This document shows positions 26,467-34,520 of a DNA stretch of 64,000 nucleotides, piece after piece. The notes under the pieces are model-generated. The model did no database searches. It was not told the origin of the DNA and saw only the letters and a list, made by a program, of their open reading frames with translations. A program made the position numbers and the translations under genes. The first letter of the stretch is position 1. Each line of letters starts with the position of its first letter. This DNA is from an uncultured Lachnospiraceae bacterium. GTDB lineage: Bacteria; Bacillota; Clostridia; Lachnospirales; Lachnospiraceae. The stretch is from NCBI GenBank assembly GCA_934351255.1, contig CAKRJH010000001.1, forward strand, positions 124,001 through 188,000, read 5' to 3'.

Positions 26467-26868
26467 ATGATGACAAGCGATCCTATTGCAGATATGCTTA
26501 CAAGAATCCGTAATGCAAATACTGCAAAGCACGATACAGTAGATGTACCTTCTTCAAAGATGAAGGTTTCTATCGCAGAAATCCTGTTAAAGGAAGGATA
26601 CATTAAGAATTTCGAGATGGTAGATGTAGATGGAATCAAGACAATCCACATCACATTAAAGTACGGTGTTGACAAGAACGATAAGATCATTACCGGAATC
26701 AAGAGAATCTCCAAGCCAGGTCTTCGTGTTTACGCTGGCAAGGATGAGCTTCCAAAGGTCCTGGGCGGCCTGGGTATTGCAATCATTTCTACCAACAAGG
26801 GTGTTATGACTGACAAGGAAGCAAGAAAAGAAAACGTAGGCGGTGAGGTACTTGCATTTGTTTGGTAG
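26467..26868 (+). CDS. rpsH: 30S ribosomal protein S8
   Basis: A 133-aa S8 (MTSDPIADMLTRIRNANTAKHDTVDVPSSKMKV; GLRVYAGKDELPKVLGGLGIAIISTNKGVMTDKEAR; GGEVLAFVW). It binds 16S helix 21 and in E. coli is the spc-operon repressor. Two adjacent ATG codons are possible starts (26467 or 26470) after AAAGGAGGGTAAACAAG. Confidence 0.97.
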   Translation: MMTSDPIADMLTRIRNANTAKHDTVDVPSSKMKVSIAEILLKEGYIKNFEMVDVDGIKTIHITLKYGVDKNDKIITGIKRISKPGLRVYAGKDELPKVLGGLGIAIISTNKGVMTDKEARKENVGGEVLAFVW

Positions 26869-26920
26869 TCACCAGACAATGTAAGGCTCCCATTGTATAT
26901 GAATATATGGAGGTAACGGC

Positions 26921-27463
26921 ATGTCACGAATTGGAAAAATGCCTATCGCTATCCCGGCAGGCGTAACTGTTGAGATCGCAGAAAATAATAAGGTGACTGT
27001 AAAAGGACCAAAGGGAACACTGGAGAGAGTACTCCCGGCAGAGATGGAGATCAAGAAAGAGGGCGAGGAAGTAATCGTAACACGTCCAAACGATCTCAAG
27101 AAGATGAAATCCCTTCATGGTCTGACAAGAACTCTGATCTACAACATGGTAGTAGGTGTTACTGAGGGATACACAAAGGTTCTCGAGGTAAACGGTGTTG
27201 GTTACAGAGCACAGAAGCAGGGTAAGAAGTTAATCCTGTCCCTGGGATATTCTCATCCGGTAGAGATGGAGGATCCAGAGGGAATCGAAGTTGAAGTAGA
27301 TGGTCAGAACAAGATTATCGTCAAGGGTATCAATAAAGAAAAAGTTGGCCAGTACGCTGCTGAAATCAGAGAAAAGAGAGCTCCAGAGCCATATAAGGGC
27401 AAGGGTATCAAGTACGCTGATGAAGTTATTAGACGTAAAGTTGGTAAGACAGGTAAAAAATAA
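26921..27463 (+). CDS. rplF: 50S ribosomal protein L6
   Basis: A 180-aa L6 with its two repeated folds (SRIGKMPIAIPAGVTVEI start; RTLIYNMVVGVTEGYTKVLEVNGVGYRA; the C-terminal RAPEPYKGKGIKYADEVIRRKVGKTGKK). It lies near the GTPase-associated centre. Preceded by ATGGAGGTAACGGC. Confidence 0.97.
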   Translation: MSRIGKMPIAIPAGVTVEIAENNKVTVKGPKGTLERVLPAEMEIKKEGEEVIVTRPNDLKKMKSLHGLTRTLIYNMVVGVTEGYTKVLEVNGVGYRAQKQGKKLILSLGYSHPVEMEDPEGIEVEVDGQNKIIVKGINKEKVGQYAAEIREKRAPEPYKGKGIKYADEVIRRKVGKTGKK

Positions 27464-27481
27464 TAAAGGAGTGAATATACG

Positions 27482-27850
27482 ATGATTAACAAGCAGGTAA
27501 GAAAAGAAATTCGTGTGAAGAAGCACATGAAGGTTCGTAATCGTCTTTCTGGCACAACCGAGAGACCACGTTTAGCTGTATTCAGAAGCAACAATCATAT
27601 GTACGCTCAGATTATCGATGACACTGTTGGAAATACCTTAGTATCTGCTTCTACACTTCAGAAGGACGTTGCAGATGGTCTTGAGAAGACAAACAACGTA
27701 GAAGCTGCTGCAAAACTTGGCGAAGTAATCGCTAAGAAAGCACTGGATAAGGGCATTAACACAGTCGTATTCGACAGAGGCGGTTTTGTATATCAGGGTA
27801 AAATTAAGGCCTTAGCTGATGCAGCAAGAGAAGCAGGCTTAGATTTCTAG
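27482..27850 (+). CDS. rplR: 50S ribosomal protein L18
   Basis: A 122-aa L18 (VKKHMKVRNRLSGTTERPRLAVFRSNNHMYAQIIDD; FDRGGFVYQGKIKALADAAREAGLDF end), a 5S rRNA binder. Length and C-terminal AREAGL motif are standard. Preceded by AAAGGAGTGAATATACG. Confidence 0.97.
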   Translation: MINKQVRKEIRVKKHMKVRNRLSGTTERPRLAVFRSNNHMYAQIIDDTVGNTLVSASTLQKDVADGLEKTNNVEAAAKLGEVIAKKALDKGINTVVFDRGGFVYQGKIKALADAAREAGLDF

Positions 27851-27874
27851 CATTTGGAATTAGGAGGAAAACTC

Positions 27875-28384
27875 ATGAAACGTACAATTATTGATGCCAG
27901 CCAGTTAGAGCTGGAAGATAATGTAGTAACGATCAAGCGTGTCACCAAGGTAGTTAAGGGTGGACGTAATATGAGATTTACTGCATTAGTAGTAGTTGGC
28001 GATAAGAATGGCCATGTTGGCGTTGGTCTTGGTAAAGCTGCTGAGATTCCTGAGGCTATCCGCAAGGGTAAGGAAGACGCTACAAAGAAACTGGTTGAAG
28101 TTCCTATCGACGAGAACGGAAGCGTGCCACATGACTTCACAGGAAAGTTCGGCAGCGCATCTGTACTGATTAAGAGAGCACCAGAAGGTACTGGTATCAT
28201 CGCCGGTGGTCCGGCTCGTGCCGTACTCGAGTTAGCAGGATACAAGAACATCCGTACAAAATCTCTGGGTTCTAACAACAAGCAGAATGTCGTTCTGGCT
28301 GCTATCGAGGGTCTGAAGAACTTAAAGACACCTGAGGAAGTAGCAAAGGCACGTGGCATTTCTGTAGAGGAACTGTTAGGTTAA
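27875..28384 (+). CDS. rpsE: 30S ribosomal protein S5
   Basis: A 169-aa S5 with the double-stranded-RNA-binding-like N-terminal fold (VVTIKRVTKVVKGGRNMRFTALVVVGD; GHVGVGLGKAAEIPEAIRKGKEDA) and the C-terminal fold (GTGIIAGGPARAVLELAGY). It matters for decoding accuracy. The ATG at 27875 has TTAGGAGGAAAACTC upstream; the ATG at 27854 is in front of that site. Confidence 0.97.
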   Translation: MKRTIIDASQLELEDNVVTIKRVTKVVKGGRNMRFTALVVVGDKNGHVGVGLGKAAEIPEAIRKGKEDATKKLVEVPIDENGSVPHDFTGKFGSASVLIKRAPEGTGIIAGGPARAVLELAGYKNIRTKSLGSNNKQNVVLAAIEGLKNLKTPEEVAKARGISVEELLG

Positions 28385-28403
28385 TATTTGTTAGGAGGAT
28401 ATC

Positions 28404-28586
28404 ATGGCAGATAAGTTAAAGGTTACATTAGTAAAGTCTACTATTGGTGCCATTCCAAAACATCGTGCAACAGTTGAAGCTTTAGGCTTAAAGAAGTTAA
28501 ACAAGTCTGTTGAGCTTCCTGACAATGAAGCAGTTAGAGGCATGATTTGGCATGTAAAGCACCTGGTAAAGGTTGAGGAGATTTAA
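28404..28586 (+). CDS. rpmD: 50S ribosomal protein L30
   Basis: A 60-aa L30 (LKVTLVKSTIGAIPKHRATVEALGLKKLNKSVELPDNEAVRGMIWHVKHLV), full length. It lies 19 bases after rpsE with TTAGGAGGATATC before the ATG. Confidence 0.96.
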   Translation: MADKLKVTLVKSTIGAIPKHRATVEALGLKKLNKSVELPDNEAVRGMIWHVKHLVKVEEI

Positions 28587-28729
28587 TCACCGGATCCCGG
28601 TGAAACTATGAAGCGAGGACAGCGCCTGCGGAGGCGTTACAGTGAAAAATTTAATTTTTCACTGTTGCAGTCCCATTCATATATGGTATGATGGGATCGT
28701 AGTTCGTTAGTATATTTAGGAGGTATATC
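28587..28729 (+). other. hairpin-rich rpmD-rplO gap
   Basis: This 143-base gap holds three stem-loops: GCGCCTGC/GGAGGCGT near 28622-28637, a perfect 12-bp stem ACAGTGAAAAAT/ATTTTTCACTGT with a TTA loop at 28639-28665, and TCCCAT/ATGGGA around 28671-28696. The middle one has no following T-run. A processing or attenuation role inside the spc segment is possible but unproven. Confidence 0.5.
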
Positions 28730-29170
28730 ATGAATTTATCAGAATTAAGTCCAGCAGCTGGTTCAAAGCAGAGCGATGCATTCCGTCGCGGCCGTGGTCA
28801 TGGATCAGGAAACGGAAAGACAGCAGGTAAGGGTCATAAGGGACAGAAGGCTCGTTCAGGAGCTCCACGTCCGGGCTTTGAAGGTGGTCAGATGCCACTT
28901 TACAGACGTCTTCCAAAGAGAGGATTTACCAATATCAACGCAAAGCAGATCGTAGCGATCAACGTTGACAAGTTAAACAAATTTGAAGATGGAGCAGTAG
29001 TAACCGTAGAGACACTGTTAGAGAGCGGCGTGATCAGCAATGCTTTAGACGGTGTTAAGATCCTTGGAAACGGAGAATTAACTAAGAAGCTTACTGTTCA
29101 GGTGAATGCATTCAGTAAGAGTGCAGTTGAGAAGATTGAGGCTCTTGGTGGAAAAGCTGAGGTGATCTAA
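28730..29170 (+). CDS. rplO: 50S ribosomal protein L15
   Basis: A 146-aa L15 with the glycine/arginine-rich N-terminal arm (RRGRGHGSGNGKTAGKGHKGQKARSG and RPGFEGGQMPLYRRLPKRGF) threading the 50S core, and a C-terminal globular domain. Its stop overlaps the secY start by one base (TAATG). Confidence 0.97.
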   Translation: MNLSELSPAAGSKQSDAFRRGRGHGSGNGKTAGKGHKGQKARSGAPRPGFEGGQMPLYRRLPKRGFTNINAKQIVAINVDKLNKFEDGAVVTVETLLESGVISNALDGVKILGNGELTKKLTVQVNAFSKSAVEKIEALGGKAEVI

Positions 29171-30507
29171 TGTTTGAAACCGTTCGCAATGCATTTAAGA
29201 TCAAAGACCTGCGTCGTAAGATCTTCTTTACATTGTTCGCATTGGTAGTCGTGCGTATCGGCAGCCAGCTTCCAGTACCGGGAGTTGACTCCAGCGTAAT
29301 TAGTGAGTGGTTCAGTTCAACAGAGTCTCTGGACTTTTTCAATCAGTTGACTGGTGGTTCTTTCGAGAATCTGTCAGTCTTCGCGTTGAACATTACACCA
29401 TATATCACATCATCCATTATCCTGCAGCTGTTAACGATTGCGATTCCACGTCTGGAAGAGCTGCACAAAGATGGTGAAGAGGGAAGAAAAAAGATCACAG
29501 AGTATACTCGTTACGTGACCATCATTCTTTCCGTTATGGAAAGTGCTGCTATGGCGATTGGATTTGGCCAGGCAGGATACTTAACAGATGGAGTTTCATT
29601 CCAGTCTATCGCAGTTGTCATTGTATCTCTGACAGCCGGATCCGCATTCCTGATGTGGCTCGGTGAGCAGATTACAGAGCACGGCGTAGGAAATGGTATT
29701 TCCGTCATCTTGTTGTATAACATCGTTTCACGTATGCCTTCCGATTTCTCATCTCTGTATGAGAAGTATGTCAAGGGTGCGTCAAACTCAACAAACGCGT
29801 TACTCGGCGCGCTTATCATCCTTGCCATCGTAGTAGGTATGGTAGTATTTATCATTTACCTGTCAGATGGTGAGAGAAGAATCAATGTACAGTATTCCAA
29901 GAAGACACAGGGAAGAAAGCTGGTTGGTGGAGCATCTTCACATATTCCGCTGAAGATCAATACCGCAGGTGTTATCCCGGTTATCTTTGCAGGATCTCTG
30001 TTCTCCATGCCGATCGTCATTGCCAAATTCGCAGGCGTTGAGCCGGCTTCCGGAGAGGGTGCAACCTTACTGCAGAAATGCTTAAAGGTATTAAACCAGA
30101 ATGCATGGTGTAACACAGACAGCTTCGGCGAGTTCAAGTATACACTGGGTCTGGTGATCTACATTGCATTGATCATCTTCTTTGCTTACTTCTATACATC
30201 CATTACCTTTAATCCACAGGAAGTGGCTATGAATATGAAGAAGCAGGGCGGTTTTATTCCTGGAATCAGACCGGGAAAGCCAACCACAGAGTATCTGATG
30301 AATGTACTGAACAGCATCATCCTTATCGGTGCGATCGGTCTTTCATTTACCGCATTCGTGCCAATCTTCTTCTCAGGAGTATTTGGCGCAGATGTATCCT
30401 TCGGTGGTACTTCCCTGATCATTATCGTCGGAGTAGTACTCGAGACACTGAAGCAGATCGAATCACAGATGTTGATTCGCCATTACAAGGGATTTATCTC
30501 TGAATAG
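29170..30507 (+). CDS. secY: protein translocase subunit SecY
   Basis: A 445-aa integral membrane protein, the channel of the Sec translocon. About ten hydrophobic segments are visible. Family motifs include FNQLTGGSFENLSVFALNITPYITSSIILQLL (plug and TM2 region), GEQITEHGVGNGISVILL, NTAGVIPVIFAGSLF, the NPQEVAMNMKKQGGFIPGIRPG cytoplasmic loop, and a C-terminal LETLKQIESQMLIRHYKGF tail. Coupled to rplO by overlap and followed by a terminator. Confidence 0.97.
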   Translation: MFETVRNAFKIKDLRRKIFFTLFALVVVRIGSQLPVPGVDSSVISEWFSSTESLDFFNQLTGGSFENLSVFALNITPYITSSIILQLLTIAIPRLEELHKDGEEGRKKITEYTRYVTIILSVMESAAMAIGFGQAGYLTDGVSFQSIAVVIVSLTAGSAFLMWLGEQITEHGVGNGISVILLYNIVSRMPSDFSSLYEKYVKGASNSTNALLGALIILAIVVGMVVFIIYLSDGERRINVQYSKKTQGRKLVGGASSHIPLKINTAGVIPVIFAGSLFSMPIVIAKFAGVEPASGEGATLLQKCLKVLNQNAWCNTDSFGEFKYTLGLVIYIALIIFFAYFYTSITFNPQEVAMNMKKQGGFIPGIRPGKPTTEYLMNVLNSIILIGAIGLSFTAFVPIFFSGVFGADVSFGGTSLIIIVGVVLETLKQIESQMLIRHYKGFISE

Positions 30508-30527
30508 TGGGAATAAAAGGTTGAAAC

Positions 30528-30572
30528 ATGAACGCATTTACGATATGATATATCGTGTGCGTTCATTTTTTT
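30528..30572 (+). terminator. terminator or attenuator between secY and adk
   Basis: Nine-bp stem ATGAACGCA (30528-30536) / TGCGTTCAT (30558-30566) with an inner ACGATA/TATCGT stem, then a T-run to 30572. It should reduce or end transcription from the ribosomal genes before adk. Confidence 0.75.
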
Positions 30573-30660
30573 AGAACTGATTTTTTGTGTTATACAGGAA
30601 AATTGTAATTATGAACGAAAGAGAACGAAATGGGTTGAAATGTATGAAAGGAGCATATTG

Positions 30661-31305
30661 ATGAAGATTATTATGTTAGGCGCACCTGGTGCAGGAAAAG
30701 GAACACATGCCAGCAAGATTGCAGAAAAGTACGGGATTCCACATATTTCTACCGGAGATATCTTCCGTGAGAATATCAAGAACGGTACAGAACTTGGAAA
30801 GAAAGCCAAGAGTTATATGGATGCCGGCGAACTGGTTCCTGATGAGTTGACCTGTGATCTGGTGGTAGACCGTATCCATCAGCCGGATGCACGGAACGGT
30901 TATATCTTAGACGGATTCCCAAGAACCATTCCTCAGGCAGAGGCACTGACTGCTGCCCTGGCACAGAATGGTGAGAAGATCGACTATGCGATCGAGATCG
31001 CACTCGAGGATCAGGCGATCATCGACAGAATGGGCGGACGTCGTGTATGTCCCGGCTGTGGCGCAACATACCACGTAGTAAACATCCCACCAAAGACAGA
31101 GGGTGTTTGTGATGACTGTGGCAAAGAACTGCAGATCCGTAAGGATGATGAGCCGGAGACCGTAAAGAAGAGACTGGAAGTATACCATGCACAGACCGCT
31201 CCGCTGATCGAGTACTATAAGAAAGCCGGCGTACACCATGCAATCGATGGAAGCACCGGACTGGAAAAAGGATTTGAAGATATCTGTGCACTGTTAGATG
31301 CCTGA
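30661..31305 (+). CDS. adk: adenylate kinase, zinc lid type
   Basis: Catalyses 2 ADP = ATP + AMP. The 214-aa product has the P-loop GAPGAGKG near residue 7, the AMP-binding STGDIFRENI and DGFPRTIPQAEAL segments, and the long LID domain carrying CPGCGATYH and CDDCGKEL, four cysteines that bind zinc in Gram-positive enzymes. The start at 30661 follows GAAAGGAGCATATTG; the ATG at 30640 lies before the binding site. Confidence 0.97.
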   Translation: MKIIMLGAPGAGKGTHASKIAEKYGIPHISTGDIFRENIKNGTELGKKAKSYMDAGELVPDELTCDLVVDRIHQPDARNGYILDGFPRTIPQAEALTAALAQNGEKIDYAIEIALEDQAIIDRMGGRRVCPGCGATYHVVNIPPKTEGVCDDCGKELQIRKDDEPETVKKRLEVYHAQTAPLIEYYKKAGVHHAIDGSTGLEKGFEDICALLDA

Positions 31306-31339
31306 ACCTTCTATAATATAGAAGAGAAAGAGGGCTGAC

Positions 31340-32089
31340 ATGGCAGTAACGATCAAGACAGAACAAGAGATAGAGAAGATGCGTGAGGCGGGACGGATCC
31401 TTGCAAAGGTACACGAGGAACTGGCAGGGATCATCCGGCCGGGGATTTCTACGAAGGAGATCGACCGGAAGGGAGAGGAGATCATCCGTGATTTCGGATG
31501 TATCCCATCCTTCCTGAATTATGAAGGATTTCCGGCGTCCATCTGTGTATCCGTGAATCATGAGGTGGTACACGGCATCCCGGATGACAGGAGGATCCTG
31601 CAGGATGGCGATATTGTCAGTCTGGATGCCGGAGTGATCTATCAGGGGTATCACAGCGATGCGGCGCGGACCCATGCGGTCGGGACCATCTCTGAGGAAG
31701 ATCAGAGACTGATCGATGTCACCCGAGAGAGTTTCTTTGAGGGCATCCGGTTTGCCAGAGCCGGCAACCATCTGTTTGATATCGGCAAGGCGATCCAGAA
31801 GTACGTTGAGGCGCACGGCTACAGCGTAGTGCGTGAACTGACCGGACACGGGATCGGTACGAATCTGCATGAGGATCCGTATGTACCGAATTTCAAACCG
31901 ATCGGCAGGGGACTGAAGCTGCGGGCCGGGATGACATTGGCGGTTGAGCCGATGGTCAACATGGGAACCCCGAAGATCTGGGTGGAGGACAATGACTGGA
32001 CGATCACCACGCAGGACTCCAAACGATCCGCACACTATGAGAATACGATCCTGATCACCGAGGGAGATCCCGAGATCCTCTCCCTTTGA
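31340..32089 (+). CDS. map: methionine aminopeptidase, type I
   Basis: Removes the initiator Met from nascent chains. The 249-aa product has the pita-bread fold motifs: SVNHEVVHGIPDDR, DAGVIYQGYHSDAARTHAVG (two metal-binding Asp), RELTGHGIGTNLHEDPYVPN (metal-binding His) and the glutamates AVEPMVNMG and ENTILITEGDPEILS. Normal length without an N-terminal SEC-C extension. It sits in the classical adk-map-infA order. Confidence 0.96.
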   Translation: MAVTIKTEQEIEKMREAGRILAKVHEELAGIIRPGISTKEIDRKGEEIIRDFGCIPSFLNYEGFPASICVSVNHEVVHGIPDDRRILQDGDIVSLDAGVIYQGYHSDAARTHAVGTISEEDQRLIDVTRESFFEGIRFARAGNHLFDIGKAIQKYVEAHGYSVVRELTGHGIGTNLHEDPYVPNFKPIGRGLKLRAGMTLAVEPMVNMGTPKIWVEDNDWTITTQDSKRSAHYENTILITEGDPEILSL

Positions 32090-32142
32090 TGCGGAGTATG
32101 CAATAGAGCAAAGAGTATCGCAACAAGACATGGAGGTTAAGA

Positions 32143-32361
32143 ATGTCAAAAGAAGATGTAATTGAAATTGAAGGCGTAGTAGTAGAAAAACTTCCCAATG
32201 CCATGTTTAAGGTGGAATTGGAAAATGGGCATCAGGTGCTGGCTCACATCAGCGGAAAGCTTCGTAAGAACTTTATCCGTATTCTGCCGGGAGACAAGGT
32301 GACGATGGAGATGTCTCCATATGACCTGACCAAGGGCCGTATTACCTGGAGAGACAAATAA
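32143..32361 (+). CDS. infA: translation initiation factor IF-1
   Basis: A 72-aa OB-fold protein (SKEDVIEIEGVVVEKLPNAMFKVELENGHQVLAHISGKLRKNFIRILPGDKVTMEMSPYDLTKGRI) matching IF-1 end to end. It binds the 30S A site during initiation. Preceded by CATGGAGGTTAAGA and followed by its own terminator. Confidence 0.97.
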   Translation: MSKEDVIEIEGVVVEKLPNAMFKVELENGHQVLAHISGKLRKNFIRILPGDKVTMEMSPYDLTKGRITWRDK

Positions 32362-32380
32362 TCAACGCTCCTATACAGAG

Positions 32381-32406
32381 AAGCTGTCGCGATGCGGCAG
32401 CTTTTT
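32381..32406 (+). terminator. terminator after infA
   Basis: Ten-bp stem AAGCTGTCGC / GCGGCAGCTT (one G-T pair) with a GAT loop followed by five T. It separates spc-type genes from a new promoter before rpmJ. Confidence 0.8.
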
Positions 32407-32475
32407 AAATTCCTCCCCTTTTGCAGGATAGGAAACTTTTCGGTTCCTGTAATCCTAAAAAGAAATAAAAAATGC

Positions 32476-32504
32476 TTGCATGCACTGGAAAATTGTGATA
32501 AAGT
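32476..32504 (+). promoter_or_regulatory. promoter of rpmJ and the alpha operon
   Basis: TTGCAT (32476-32481), exactly 17 bases, TAAAGT (32499-32504), 34 bases before rpmJ. Together with the terminator just upstream it marks a separate transcription unit. Confidence 0.7.
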
Positions 32505-32538
32505 AGACAATGGACTTTATTGAAAGGAGGTATTTGCT

Positions 32539-32652
32539 GTGAAAGTTAGATCTTCAGTAAAACCAATCTGCGAAAAATGTAAGGTCATCAAGAGAAAGGG
32601 TAAGATCAGAATTATCTGTGAGAACCCTAGACACAAACAGAGACAGGGCTAA
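32539..32652 (+). CDS. rpmJ: 50S ribosomal protein L36, zinc type
   Basis: A 37-aa frame starting at GTG: MKVRSSVKPICEKCKVIKRK followed by GKIRIICENPRHKQRQG. It has the C-x2-C...C-x4-H zinc ligands of the C+ form of L36. TGAAAGGAGGTATTTGCT gives an excellent ribosome binding site. Conserved position between infA and rpsM. Confidence 0.96.
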   Translation: MKVRSSVKPICEKCKVIKRKGKIRIICENPRHKQRQG

Positions 32653-33006
32653 TAACTTAGCACGCCAGGGAATCCTGGGCAGGTGCTATTTCGATAGAAC
32701 TTGCTTTCTGTAATTATAGTACGTACGCGTACTATGACATTGTAGGTGGAGTGATTAACCACTTCAGCGTGGAGCGCGTCATTTCGCACATGCTGGTCCT
32801 GCCACGGCAGATGATGACTGCGGCATGCGATCGATCGTCAATTCGCAGACGATCCCGAGGGTCTGCAATAGTGCAGACATAGAGAAAAATGTCGGTGCAG
32901 TAGGATTACAATTTAAAGCGGCTGGCAGATTTTCACATTACAGATGGGAAACTGCAAATCAAAGAAACTATCAAACTAGAAATCAAACGGAGGTGCAAAG
33001 TACACA
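32653..33006 (+). promoter_or_regulatory. 354-nt leader between rpmJ and rpsM
   Basis: No credible gene lies in this gap; the 67-aa frame from 32825 is out of phase with S13 and unrelated to known families. Several stem-loops are visible, including TAGTACG/CGTACTA with a TACG loop (32717-32734) and AGCACGCC/GGCAGGTGCT-like pairing near 32658-32688. The gene after it is rpsM, and rpsD (S4) lies in the same unit. In E. coli S4 represses the alpha operon through a structured leader at this place, so an S4-responsive leader is a reasonable hypothesis. Confidence 0.5.
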
Positions 33007-33375
33007 ATGGCACGTATTAGTGGTGTAGATTTACCGAGAGAGAAGCGTGTTGAGATCGGACTTACCTATATCTATGGTATCGGTAGAGTAAGCTCAAACC
33101 GTATTTTAGCTGAAGCAAACGTTGATCCTAACACACGTGTAAAGGATCTGACTGACGAGGAAGTTTCCCGTATCCGTGACGTGATCGATGCTTCACAGAC
33201 AGTAGAAGGTGATTTACGTAGAGAGATCGCCCTGAACATCAAGAGACTGCAGGAGATTGGATGCTACAGAGGTATCCGTCATAGAAAGGGTCTCCCGGTT
33301 CGTGGTCAGAAGACCAAGACAAACGCAAGAACTCGCAAGGGACCAAAGCGTACTGTCGCAAATAAGAAGAAATAA
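33007..33375 (+). CDS. rpsM: 30S ribosomal protein S13
   Basis: A 122-aa S13 (ARISGVDLPREKRVEIGLTYIYGIGRVSSNRIL; LRREIALNIKRLQEIGCYRGIRHRKGLPVRGQKTKTNARTRKGPKRTV). Its C-terminal basic tail reaches the P-site tRNA and it forms inter-subunit bridges. Preceded by ACGGAGGTGCAAAGTACACA. Confidence 0.97.
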   Translation: MARISGVDLPREKRVEIGLTYIYGIGRVSSNRILAEANVDPNTRVKDLTDEEVSRIRDVIDASQTVEGDLRREIALNIKRLQEIGCYRGIRHRKGLPVRGQKTKTNARTRKGPKRTVANKKK

Positions 33376-33417
33376 TTTAGATATTCCGTTACAAATCTAA
33401 TTAGGAGGGTTTGACAA

Positions 33418-33813
33418 ATGGCTAAACAGGTAGCAAAGAAGGCAACAAAGAAGCGTGTCAAGAAGAATGTCGGACATGGACAGGCACACATTCAGTCTTC
33501 CTTTAATAATACAATCGTTACGCTGACAGATGCAGAGGGAAATGCAATTTCCTGGGCAAGTGCCGGCGGATTAGGATTCAGAGGTTCAAAGAAGTCCACA
33601 CCTTATGCAGCACAGATGGCTGCTGAGACAGCTGCAAAGGCAGCTACACCTCATGGTTTAACATCTGTAGACGTAATGGTAAAGGGACCAGGTTCTGGCC
33701 GTGAGGCAGCGATCCGTGCATTACAGGCATGTGGAATCAATGTTACAAGCATCAGCGATGTAACTCCGGTACCACACAACGGATGCCGTCCACCAAAGCG
33801 TCGTCGTGTCTGA
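33418..33813 (+). CDS. rpsK: 30S ribosomal protein S11
   Basis: A 131-aa S11 with an N-terminal lysine-rich arm and the platform core (GQAHIQSSFNNTIVTLTDAEGNAISWASAGGLGFRGSKKSTPYAAQMA; GPGSGREAAIRALQACGI; VTPVPHNGCRPPKRRRV). Normal length. TTAGGAGGGTTTGACAA precedes the ATG. Confidence 0.97.
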   Translation: MAKQVAKKATKKRVKKNVGHGQAHIQSSFNNTIVTLTDAEGNAISWASAGGLGFRGSKKSTPYAAQMAAETAAKAATPHGLTSVDVMVKGPGSGREAAIRALQACGINVTSISDVTPVPHNGCRPPKRRRV

Positions 33814-33881
33814 TTATTTTCAGAATATCGTATCGAACACATAATAATTGATTGTATCAAAGAATATAGGAGGATATAGAC

Positions 33882-34475
33882 ATGGCAAGAGATATGTCGC
33901 CAGTACTGAAGAGATGTAGAGCTCTGGGCATTGAGCCAGGTTTCATGGGCTTAGATAAGAAGTCTAACCGTAACGCAAGAGTTACAAGAAAGCAGAGCGA
34001 GTATGCGCTTCAGTTAAAAGAGAAGCAGAAGGCTAAGTTCATCTATGGTGTATTAGAGAAGCCTTTCAGAAATAATTTTGCAAAAGCACAGAAGTTAAAG
34101 TATGGTACAACAGGTGAGAACCTGATGATCATCTTAGAGCTCAGACTGGACAATGTACTGTTCCGTATGGGTTATGGACGTACTCGTAAAGAGTCCCGTC
34201 AGATCGTTGGTCACAAGCATGTACTGGTTAACGGCAAGTGCGTAAACATCCCATCCTACGAGGTTAAGCCTGGTGATGTGATCGAGATCAAGGAAAAAGT
34301 AAAGGGTGCTCAGAGATACAAAGATATCTTAGAGGTTACAGACGGAAGAATCATTCCTGAGTGGCTTGAGGCTAATCATGAGACACTTACTGGTACTGTT
34401 AAGGCAGTTCCAACCAGAGAGCAGATTGATGTTCCTGTAAACGAAGTGCTTATCGTCGAGTTATATTCTAAGTAA
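33882..34475 (+). CDS. rpsD: 30S ribosomal protein S4
   Basis: A 197-aa S4 whose S4 RNA-binding domain reads LRLDNVLFRMGYGRTRKESRQIVGHKHVLVNGKCVNIPSYEVKPGDVIEI. Only one cysteine lies near the N-terminus, so it is the zinc-free form. It is a 16S assembly-initiator protein. Unlike in Bacillus subtilis, rpsD is inside the alpha operon here, as in E. coli, which matters for how the operon might be autoregulated. Confidence 0.97.
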   Translation: MARDMSPVLKRCRALGIEPGFMGLDKKSNRNARVTRKQSEYALQLKEKQKAKFIYGVLEKPFRNNFAKAQKLKYGTTGENLMIILELRLDNVLFRMGYGRTRKESRQIVGHKHVLVNGKCVNIPSYEVKPGDVIEIKEKVKGAQRYKDILEVTDGRIIPEWLEANHETLTGTVKAVPTREQIDVPVNEVLIVELYSK

Positions 34476-34520
34476 TAACCGGGTAGCATGTAAGCATAAA
34501 CCCAAAAGGAGGGTCCAAGA

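Noticed and set aside
32825..33028. 67-aa frame in the rpmJ-rpsM gap
   Set aside because: No ribosome binding site, no family resemblance, and it ends inside rpsM in another phase.
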